From Archaeoglobus neptunius (GTDB taxonomy: Archaea; Halobacteriota; Archaeoglobi; Archaeoglobales; Archaeoglobaceae), in assembly GCF_016757965.1 (NCBI RefSeq), contig NZ_JAEKIW010000015.1, forward strand, positions 1-60,787: a DNA stretch of 60,787 bases, written 5' to 3'. The first letter of the stretch is position 1; every line of letters begins with the position of its first letter. Position numbers and translations under genes: made by a program. Shown here one piece after another: positions 54,487 through 60,787 of the stretch. The notes below the pieces were generated by a model. It searched no databases. It was not told the DNA's origin and saw only the letters and a list, made by a program, of their open reading frames with translations.

Positions 54487-54903
54487 GTGGACGAAAAAGA
54501 TTTGAAAATACTCGAGATGCTTGTTCAGAATGCAAGGATTCCAAAAACGAAGATAGCGAAAGAGCTGAATGTAACTGAAGCCGCAGTAAGGAAGAGAATT
54601 TCCAATCTCGAGAGAAGAGAGGAGATTCTTGGATACAGGGCTATTGTGAACTACAAGAAGGTGGGAATAAGTGCATCCCTTACGGGCGTTGATGTTGAGC
54701 CTGAAAAACTGTGGGAGGTAGTTGAAAAACTAAAGAAGATGAGTCAGGTTAAATCGCTGTGGCTCACAACTGGCGATCACACAATCATGACCGAGATCGT
54801 TGCGAGATCGGTAAAGGAGCTTTCCGAAATTCACGAATCTATTGCGGATATGCCCGGTGTGAAGAGGGTCTGCCCTGCTGTTGTTACGGACATTCTGAAG
54901 TGA
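54487..54903 (+). CDS. Lrp/AsnC-family transcription regulator
   Basis: 138 residues. The start is GTG at 54487, about 25 bases after a TATA-like ACTATATAG, suggesting a leaderless mRNA. The helix-turn-helix is TKIAKELNVTEAAVRKRISNLERR and the RAM ligand-binding domain follows (KLWEVVEKLKKMSQVKSLWLTTGDHTIM). Its targets are unknown. It stands between polD and an enoyl-CoA hydratase, both in the same direction. Confidence 0.9.
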   Translation: MDEKDLKILEMLVQNARIPKTKIAKELNVTEAAVRKRISNLERREEILGYRAIVNYKKVGISASLTGVDVEPEKLWEVVEKLKKMSQVKSLWLTTGDHTIMTEIVARSVKELSEIHESIADMPGVKRVCPAVVTDILK

Positions 54904-54936
54904 AAAAACTTAAATTTAAAGATTATAAATCAGATC

Positions 54937-55728
54937 ATGGGTGTCACTCTTGAGATCGATCCGGAGGATAGCAGAATAGGATGGATAAGGATTCGGACAG
55001 AAAAAATTAATCTTCTGAACCGTCAGCTTATGGATGACCTGGAAAATGCGCTTTTATCGGCAGATAGAGATGAAGAAATACATGCAATTCTGATAACCGG
55101 CGATGAGAGGTCGTTCTGTGCCGGTGCGGATATCAAGGAGATCGCAAATTTGAGCTTTGAAGATGGCGTAAAATGGTTCTCCAGGTACTACAGAATAATA
55201 GATCTCCTCAGGACTACCTCCAAGCCTACAATTGCGGCCGTTAAAGGGATCTGTGTGGGAGGGGGTAATGAAATAGCAATGGCATGCGATCTCGTTGTGG
55301 CGGGCAAATCTGCAAGGTTTGGACAGCCGGAGTTAAGGGTCGGATCCACTGCACTCGGTCTGGGGGTGCAGATGCTACCTCTTATTGTGGGAGAAAAAAG
55401 AGCCAGAGAAATTCTTTTCACCGCAAAGATCCTTTCAGCTGAGGATGCGTTTCAGATTGGTCTGATCAACAGGGTGGTTGTGGATGAGGAAGTGGAGGAA
55501 GAGGCAAGAAAGCTTGCAGTACAGATTCTGGACAACATGAGCCCACAAGCATTTCGGATCGTGAAATCTGCCTTCAAGTTCTGGACAGACCTCGCAATGC
55601 TGAATCTGCAACTTGCAAGGGATATTACAGCAATGGTCTGGGCCTCGGAGGAGTTCAGAGAGAGGAGCAGGGAATTTCTGGAAAAGAAGAAGTTCTCGCC
55701 TAAAAGGTTCTGGGGCGTTACGGATTAA
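54937..55728 (+). CDS. Enoyl-CoA hydratase/isomerase family protein
   Basis: 263 residues of crotonase fold. The oxyanion segment is SFCAGADIKEI, and the two catalytic Glu positions are in GGGNEIAMACDL and FGQPELRVGS. It probably hydrates enoyl-CoA in fatty-acid or branched-chain breakdown, in line with the thiolase and acyl-CoA dehydrogenase near the right end. The exact substrate cannot be told. Confidence 0.87.
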   Translation: MGVTLEIDPEDSRIGWIRIRTEKINLLNRQLMDDLENALLSADRDEEIHAILITGDERSFCAGADIKEIANLSFEDGVKWFSRYYRIIDLLRTTSKPTIAAVKGICVGGGNEIAMACDLVVAGKSARFGQPELRVGSTALGLGVQMLPLIVGEKRAREILFTAKILSAEDAFQIGLINRVVVDEEVEEEARKLAVQILDNMSPQAFRIVKSAFKFWTDLAMLNLQLARDITAMVWASEEFRERSREFLEKKKFSPKRFWGVTD

Positions 55729-55735
55729 AACTTAT

Positions 55736-56803
55736 ATGAAGGAATCCAAACATAATTACGTGCAGTATCTTCTGTTTCACGACCTCGAAGATGTATTGCC
55801 GAATCTTCCAGATGCAAAACCGTCTTTCGGTAGACACAGATATGTTGAAATTCTGGCCGAGTTTGAAGGGGGAGTGGTGGGCAAATATCGGAATGTCATC
55901 TTCACCCTTACCACAAAAGATATAAAATTATCAAAAGAACCCATTGTTTCTTTCACTGTAGAATTCGCCAGTGATGATGGGAGCTTCAAGTCCTTCAGGT
56001 ACGGGAAGTACTCGTGCAATGATAAGATTCTGATTGATGGGGAGTATATCGACGAATTTTTTCATGATTTTCTCCCTGCTCTGCTTTCTGAACTGGGAAT
56101 AGCAGAGCTCCTACTCAGAGACTGTATCGAAAGAGCACAGTATCTCGCCGAGCGTGAGACAGAAATTGTGAAGGATATAATCAGACTTTCAGATGAGGTC
56201 AGAGCCCTCAGTGTCGAAAGACTTGAAGAACTATCATTTGAACTCAGCTCTCTGAGAGCTAAATTTTTCAGCCGTTACATGAGGTTTAAGGACGATGTTG
56301 AGGAGATCTTTGCTGCAGTTTCCAGAGCCAGCAGCATATCTTCTTTTCTTGGTGGTATGCTTGCGGAGAAGATAGAAAGCTTGAAACTGGGACTTGAAGA
56401 CCTCAGCTACTATGAATCAAGGTTTGAAGATACTCTCGCCGGTGTAAGAGACGCTCTCGATGTTGTGCATCTCCGACTCGAAATGTTGAGGGGAAAGGAG
56501 AACCTCGAACTGCAGAAAAGAACTTCTTCACTGCAGGCAGCAGCGGCAATAATCGAGTTTGTTGCAGTTTACTACTATACCCTGAAAATCTGGGAGACAT
56601 TCCTTCCAATTGAAAAGGTACCCTCGATAATATCGTTCACGGTTCTCACCATTTTCGCAACTCTGGCAATTCTTTATACAGAAGCACTTGGGGAGTATCT
56701 AAGGAAAAGAAGGGTATCTCTTAAGCTTGTTGTGCTCACCCTGATGTTGACCTTAATTCTGATTTTGATGTCTGCTCTCCCCATCATTTTTTCAGAAGTC
56801 TGA
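55736..56803 (+). CDS. Coiled-coil membrane protein, unknown
   Basis: 355 residues from the ATG at 55736. A soluble N-terminal part (about 1-120) with beta strands is followed by a long helical region (about 130-275) with Leu/Glu-rich coiled-coil repeats, then three membrane helices: LQAAAAIIEFVAVYYYTL, VPSIISFTVLTIFATLAIL and LKLVVLTLMLTLILILMSAL. A CorA-like plan (large cytoplasmic part, C-terminal membrane helices) is suggested, but the GMN motif is absent. The end overlaps the convergent ferritin-like gene by 20 bases. Confidence 0.6.
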   Translation: MKESKHNYVQYLLFHDLEDVLPNLPDAKPSFGRHRYVEILAEFEGGVVGKYRNVIFTLTTKDIKLSKEPIVSFTVEFASDDGSFKSFRYGKYSCNDKILIDGEYIDEFFHDFLPALLSELGIAELLLRDCIERAQYLAERETEIVKDIIRLSDEVRALSVERLEELSFELSSLRAKFFSRYMRFKDDVEEIFAAVSRASSISSFLGGMLAEKIESLKLGLEDLSYYESRFEDTLAGVRDALDVVHLRLEMLRGKENLELQKRTSSLQAAAAIIEFVAVYYYTLKIWETFLPIEKVPSIISFTVLTIFATLAILYTEALGEYLRKRRVSLKLVVLTLMLTLILILMSALPIIFSEV

Positions 56804-56972
56804 CAACCTTGAGACGCTCATGTAGTATTCTGATATGCTCCCTTTCCTGAGCTATAAGATAGTCAAGAATCTCCGCAGTTTCTGGGTCAGCATCAGATTT
56901 AAAACTCCGATAGGTTTCAATAGCATCTTTTTCAAGTTGTATGGCCTTTTTAAGAATTTCCTCTGGGCTCAT
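56784..56972 (-). CDS. Very short ferritin-like (rubrerythrin-type) protein
   Basis: 62 residues. Two helices are predicted, ILKKAIQLEKDAIETYRSF and ILDYLIAQEREHIRILHERL, with Glu and E-x-x-H residues (EREH) that in ferritin-like folds bind iron. A full ferritin-like bundle needs four helices, so two subunits would have to pair. It has no signal peptide. Its 3' end overlaps the upstream coiled-coil gene. Two-helix relatives include encapsulin-linked ferritins, though no encapsulin gene is nearby. Confidence 0.6.
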   Translation of the reverse strand: MSPEEILKKAIQLEKDAIETYRSFKSDADPETAEILDYLIAQEREHIRILHERLKVVRLLKK

Positions 56973-56989
56973 ATCTTAAATGTGTCCGC

Positions 56990-57370
56990 CTATGATAAAC
57001 TTTTTTCCACCACTATCTCATCCCCGTCTTTCACCTTCCTGAGAACATTCAGATCGCTTATGATTTTTCCTATTACGTTCACAGCACTGGCAGGTCTGAT
57101 TTTATCATCGCTGACTGGTGTCTTTCCGAAGAAAAGGCATATTGCCCTGCCCGGAATCCAGTAGGCAACATCACCGAGCTCTACAACATCCTTTGAGTTC
57201 TCCTCTTTGTCAACTACGATATCTGTTGTGAAGTATACCTCATCTCCCCACCTGCTGGCAGTACTCCTGATCGGCAAAGCCTCCACTAGTGCCCTGACAG
57301 TCTCAGGGGCCCACTCCTCGTAAAGCTCAATCTCGCACTCTACATTTCCAGCCCTGAGCTTTAACCTCAT
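56990..57370 (-). CDS. Cyclophilin-like fold protein (PF04126 type)
   Basis: 126 residues. The pattern GNVECEIELYEEWAPETVRALVEALP is the DUF369/TM1367-like cyclophilin barrel, with GDVAYWIPGRAICLFFG marking the fold. It lacks clear prolyl-isomerase catalytic residues, so function is open. The gene overlaps purB by four bases, on the same strand, so it is likely in its operon. Confidence 0.8.
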   Translation of the reverse strand: MRLKLRAGNVECEIELYEEWAPETVRALVEALPIRSTASRWGDEVYFTTDIVVDKEENSKDVVELGDVAYWIPGRAICLFFGKTPVSDDKIRPASAVNVIGKIISDLNVLRKVKDGDEIVVEKSLS

Positions 57371-58701
57371 CCGAGCACCTCCTCAACCCACTTCACAACC
57401 CTGTCAACTCTCTCTGCAGCCGTTCCCAGATAATTCTCAGGTTTCACGATCTCCTCAAGCTCTTCTGCTTTAAAGTATCTCATTATTCTCTCATCTCTGA
57501 TCAGCTCTTTATAAAGTGTCGTTCCATTTTCATATGCCCTCATGGAGGCCTGTCTGAGGATTTCGTGTGCTTCCTGCCTGCTTACCCCTCTCTTTGTCAT
57601 TTCAATCATCACAGCCTCACTCAGATTTAGACCCTTCTGCATCTCCAGATTTCTTCTAACACTTTCCTCATCAATCTCCATTGATTCGACAACCTTTATC
57701 ATCTTCGTCAGGATGTGATCCACCAGAACTGTCGACTCAACTAGAATTATTCTCTCTGCAGAGGAGTTTGTTAGATCTCTTTCCTCCCATAGAATCGCCG
57801 ACTGGTGCTGCGGCTCAACGAAACCCCTCACAACCCTTGCTAAACCACAGATGTTCTCACTGTCTATCGGATTTCGTTTGTGGGGCATCGTAGAGCTTCC
57901 AACCTGCTTCGCCTCGAACCTCTCCATAACCTCTCCAACCTCAGCCCTTTGCAAGAGTCTGAAGTTGAGGGCAATTTTTTCGAGTGTGGTTGCAAGGCTG
58001 GCCAAAAACTCAATGTATTCACAGTATATGTCCCTCGGTATGATCTGGCTTGAAATGATGGCGGGCTTAAGATTTAGCAGCCTCATCACCTCTTCCTCGA
58101 TCTCAAAACCGTCCTTTCCGAAAGCTGCCTGAGTTCCAACCGCACCGCTCATCTGTCCAACAAGCAGTCTGTCCTTCATCTGCTGAAGCCTGACATAGTG
58201 CCTTGCAATCTCAGCAGCCCATATTGCGAACCTGAATCCGTATGTGGTAGGTAAAGCAGCCTGTCCGTGAGTTCTACCAAGACAGACAACTTCTCTGTAC
58301 CGTTTTGCCCTCTCTGTCAGCAGTCCGGCAAGTTTCCTGATCTTGCCCTCAATAATTTTAACGCTGTCTCTCAACTGCAGAGCTGTCGCAGTGTCGATAA
58401 TATCATTGGACGTTGCACCAAAATGAACCCACCTGCAGTTTGTTACCTCGGTTATCGCCCTAACCAAAGCCATTATGTCGTGTTTTATTTCAGCCTCAAT
58501 TTCCCTGACTCTTTCAGGTGTAACTCTAAAGGCCAGTTTTTTAGCTTTTATCGCTTCCTCTTCGCTCAGATAACCTTTCTTTGCCAGAGCCTTGAGAAGA
58601 GCCATTTCAACCCTGATCATCCTTTTAATTTTGCTGTCCTCACTCCATATCCTCTTCATCTCTGGAGTGCCATAGCGGTAGTCGATTGGATGGACTATCA
58701 T
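57367..58701 (-). CDS. purB: Adenylosuccinate lyase
   Basis: 444 residues. The signature GSSTMPHKRNPIDSE is diagnostic for the fumarase/aspartase superfamily, and the catalytic segment GRTHGQAALPTTYG is present. It makes AMP from adenylosuccinate and also acts at the SAICAR step of purine synthesis. The start HPIDYRYGTPEMKRIWSE matches the PurB beginning. Confidence 0.95.
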   Translation of the reverse strand: MIVHPIDYRYGTPEMKRIWSEDSKIKRMIRVEMALLKALAKKGYLSEEEAIKAKKLAFRVTPERVREIEAEIKHDIMALVRAITEVTNCRWVHFGATSNDIIDTATALQLRDSVKIIEGKIRKLAGLLTERAKRYREVVCLGRTHGQAALPTTYGFRFAIWAAEIARHYVRLQQMKDRLLVGQMSGAVGTQAAFGKDGFEIEEEVMRLLNLKPAIISSQIIPRDIYCEYIEFLASLATTLEKIALNFRLLQRAEVGEVMERFEAKQVGSSTMPHKRNPIDSENICGLARVVRGFVEPQHQSAILWEERDLTNSSAERIILVESTVLVDHILTKMIKVVESMEIDEESVRRNLEMQKGLNLSEAVMIEMTKRGVSRQEAHEILRQASMRAYENGTTLYKELIRDERIMRYFKAEELEEIVKPENYLGTAAERVDRVVKWVEEVLG

Positions 58702-58775
58702 AGCCGTTAGTTGGTGGGCTGGGATAAAAGCTTTACAATAAGAACCTTTATTTTTAGTAAATACTACGTTATATT

Positions 58776-59291
58776 ATGCGACGGTTGTGGATCTTGCTGG
58801 TGGTGTTAACCGGAGGATTGCTGCCGTTGTGTGCACAACTGACACTTCAGAAGCCAACTGTTAGCATTGATAACATAAAGGTGGAGAGTGTGAGTGTAAC
58901 ACCGGGAAAAGGTGTAACTCTGGATTTAAGTGTTCGGATAATCGTGAGCAATCCTAACCCATTTGGTGCGCATTTAACGAAAATCGCCTATGATATATAC
59001 CTGCTTAATGGTAAAGAATCGTATCTTGGACATGGCGAAAAAGAAGATGTAACCATCAGGAAACAGGGAAATACGACTATTGAAATTCCCACGACCATGA
59101 ATCTGGACACAAAGACTTTTGGCAGGATTTTGGATTCTCTCGAAAAACAGGGATCGATAAAACTCAAAGTTTCTGGTTCGGCATATCTCGACCTGAAGAT
59201 AACGACGTTTGAAGTGCCATTTGAGAAAACAGAAGTCATCACACCATCAGCATTCACATCCATTCTCTCGACACCAGTTTTAACCTCATAG
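58776..59291 (+). CDS. LEA14-like (WHy-domain) secreted protein
   Basis: 171 residues. A signal peptide (about 1-20, RLWILLVVLTGGLLPLCA) is followed by a single LEA type-2/WHy beta-sandwich with the NPNPFGAHLTKIAYDIYL strand pair. Archaeal relatives are small surface or periplasm-like proteins of unknown use. The promoter region (58702-58775) is A/T-rich. It faces thiolase tail to tail. Confidence 0.78.
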   Translation: MRRLWILLVVLTGGLLPLCAQLTLQKPTVSIDNIKVESVSVTPGKGVTLDLSVRIIVSNPNPFGAHLTKIAYDIYLLNGKESYLGHGEKEDVTIRKQGNTTIEIPTTMNLDTKTFGRILDSLEKQGSIKLKVSGSAYLDLKITTFEVPFEKTEVITPSAFTSILSTPVLTS

Positions 59292-59358
59292 TCAAGCCAG
59301 ATTTTTCTTTTCAACATGCTGAAAACTGACAGTACCGCACCAGAGATAATATAAAAAA

Positions 59359-60606
59359 TTAGATATTAACGTTCTCGATAATCGTTGCTCCTCCCTGTCC
59401 TCCTGCCCCGCAGAGTGTTGCACATCCGTATCTGGCCTCTTCAACGGCAAGAATTCTTGCGAGGGTGCCTGTAACTCTAGGACCGCTGGCAGCGAGTGGA
59501 TGGCCAATGGCAATTGCCCCTCCCTTGACGTTAACTCTGTCTGGATCCAGACCGAGCTTCTTGATCGCAAAGATCGGCACGACAGAGAAAGCTTCGTTGA
59601 TTTCCCAGTAGTCAATGTCCTTAACCTCCAACCCTGCGTGTTTCAGTGCCTTCAGACTTGCGGGGACAGGACTGGCCCCCATGATGCTGGGGTCTATTGC
59701 GGCCCAACCGATGGATACTATTTTCGCCATCGGCTCAAGCCCGTACTCCCTCATCTTCTTTTTGCTCATGAGCATAATTGCCGTTGCTCCTGCATTGAGC
59801 GGCGAGGAGTTGCCGGCTGTGATCACTCCACCGGGCTTGAATGCCGGTGGAAGCTTTTCGACCTGGTCAAGAGTTGTGTCAGGCCTTATAGACTGATCAG
59901 AATCAATTACCTTCTTGCTACCATCCGCCTGCTCAACCTCAACCGGCAAGATCTCCCCCTCTCTCTTTGTCGGATAACCCTCACCATTCCTGAACCAGCC
60001 CTCTTTCAGCGCCTTCGCAGCGAGCTTGTGACTCCTAACACCCCACTCGTCCAAGTCCCTTTTTGTCCACCCAATTTCGTCCTTGTAAACTTCAAAGAGC
60101 TTTTCTGCTGTGAAACCCATGCTCATAGCGGTCATCAGGTCATATTTCTGTATGAGATCGGGCCTTGACATGAGGGTTGGTGAGACTCCGAGATGGGGGT
60201 TGAGATCCATCTGCATCGGCAGGTGGGTCATGTGCTCGATACCGCATGCAATCGTGATTTCTGAATAGCCAAGCATTATTTCCATTGCACACTGATGCAT
60301 TGCAGAGGTTCCCGAATTGCAAACCCTTTCCGTTCCCTGAGCCGGCACCTCAACTGGTAACTCGGCAAGCAGAGGAATGACTCTACCACCATAAAGCCAG
60401 TTCTCCTTCATCTGCATCGTACAACCTGTTATTATGTCCCCTATTTCTTTCGGATCGATTCCAGTTCTGTTTATCATCTCCTTAACGAGCATCGCTGCAA
60501 CTGCCGGCATGTCTATCTTGTTAAACACGTCTTTTTCAGGCTGTTTCGGCCTGCTTCTCGAAAAGGCAGACCTGAGAAAATCTACAATATACACCTCCTC
60601 CACCAT
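59359..60606 (-). CDS. Acetyl-CoA acetyltransferase (thiolase)
   Basis: 415 residues. The nucleophile Cys is in ERVCNSGTSAMHQ, the His is in GHPLAASGPRVTG, the second Cys is in CGAGGQGGA, and NEAFSVV is in place. It cleaves 3-oxoacyl-CoA to acetyl-CoA in fatty-acid degradation. Together with the enoyl-CoA hydratase and the acyl-CoA dehydrogenase end it suggests a beta-oxidation region. The substrate length range is not clear. Confidence 0.94.
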   Translation of the reverse strand: MVEEVYIVDFLRSAFSRSRPKQPEKDVFNKIDMPAVAAMLVKEMINRTGIDPKEIGDIITGCTMQMKENWLYGGRVIPLLAELPVEVPAQGTERVCNSGTSAMHQCAMEIMLGYSEITIACGIEHMTHLPMQMDLNPHLGVSPTLMSRPDLIQKYDLMTAMSMGFTAEKLFEVYKDEIGWTKRDLDEWGVRSHKLAAKALKEGWFRNGEGYPTKREGEILPVEVEQADGSKKVIDSDQSIRPDTTLDQVEKLPPAFKPGGVITAGNSSPLNAGATAIMLMSKKKMREYGLEPMAKIVSIGWAAIDPSIMGASPVPASLKALKHAGLEVKDIDYWEINEAFSVVPIFAIKKLGLDPDRVNVKGGAIAIGHPLAASGPRVTGTLARILAVEEARYGCATLCGAGGQGGATIIENVNI

Positions 60607-60663
60607 GTTATCACCTTACTTGCCACCTAGTTTTAAATTTTTTCAAAAAAAAGATGGAAATTT

Positions 60664-60787
60664 TTACATCAATGGATGCTTCCTCACCGTACCCAGCCTT
60701 GAGGGTATCTTGCCGAGCAGTGATCTGCCAATGACCTCAAGCTCGATCTCCCTCGTACCCTCGTAGATCTCAAGAATTCTTGCATCC
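60664..60787 (-). CDS. C-terminal end of an acyl-CoA dehydrogenase, cut by the window edge
   Basis: The last 41 codons of a minus-strand gene enter from the right edge and stop at 60664-60666. DARILEIYEGTREIELEVIG is the usual acyl-CoA dehydrogenase end, with the YEGT segment near the FAD and active site. It precedes the thiolase on the same strand by about 60 bases, supporting one degradation cluster. Confidence 0.85.
   Translation of the reverse strand, partial: DARILEIYEGTREIELEVIGRSLLGKIPSRLGTVRKHPLM

Overview
The window reads as a chromosomal segment of a hyperthermophilic euryarchaeon of the order Archaeoglobales (Archaeoglobus, Geoglobus or Ferroglobus; I cannot fix the genus). The main reasons are a complete F420H2:quinone oxidoreductase operon in the order fqoJ-K-M-L-N-A-B/C-D-H-I-F with fused B and C subunits, methylene-H4MPT reductase (mer), a UbiA enzyme of the menaquinone (MqnP-like) type, PolD, RadB, Cdc48, an archaeal NadM, an archaeal tRNA-Thr, and TATA boxes about 25 bases before many start codons, which suggests many leaderless mRNAs.

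Layout. 1-570: the end of an IS transposase, decayed gene pieces (one resembles a DUF104 antitoxin with a frameshift) and tRNA-Thr(CGU). 605-3494: NadM, IorA and a PaaI-type thioesterase. 3612-7513: a DNA-repair/replication island with a B-family polymerase whose active site is degraded (PolB2 type), a small helical protein, a DUF835-like RecA-fold protein without a P-loop, and a divergent Orc1/Cdc6. 7534-19261: single housekeeping genes (HTH-Zn ribbon, Cas4-like nuclease, phosphodiesterase, MoaE, Trm14, Lhr helicase, MqnP-like prenyltransferase, Cdc48, LarC, RadB, Pth2). 19380-21773: radical SAM/B12 protein and Mer. 21830-24460: Ku plus ATP-dependent ligase (NHEJ), convergent with an ADP-ribosylglycohydrolase. 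24537-26041: a receiver protein with a tandemly duplicated phosphorylation loop and a histidine-kinase-like protein without an ATPase domain. 26111-27319: a bacterial-type TGT. 27440-32389: a TetR-led operon for an ABC/FtsX exporter with a surface COG1361-like protein.

32392-35077 holds a C_GCAxxG_C_C protein, AzlCD, a zinc ribbon and a PPP phosphatase. 35150-46080 is the fqo operon. 46077-50187 holds DUF447 and CitG-like genes, sucCD and a TlyA-like methyltransferase. 50269-54903 holds a secreted Asn/Thr-rich protein, PolD large subunit and an Lrp regulator. 54937-60787 holds fatty-acid/CoA genes (enoyl-CoA hydratase, thiolase, the end of an acyl-CoA dehydrogenase), a coiled-coil membrane protein, a very short ferritin-like protein, a cyclophilin-like protein, purB and a LEA14-like secreted protein.

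Together: Mer produces or uses F420H2 in C1 metabolism, Fqo passes electrons from F420H2 to menaquinone, and the MqnP-like enzyme serves menaquinone synthesis. The most unusual parts are the PolB2/DUF835/Cdc6 island, the receiver with the duplicated loop beside a kinase without a catalytic domain, and the decayed antitoxin next to the IS end.
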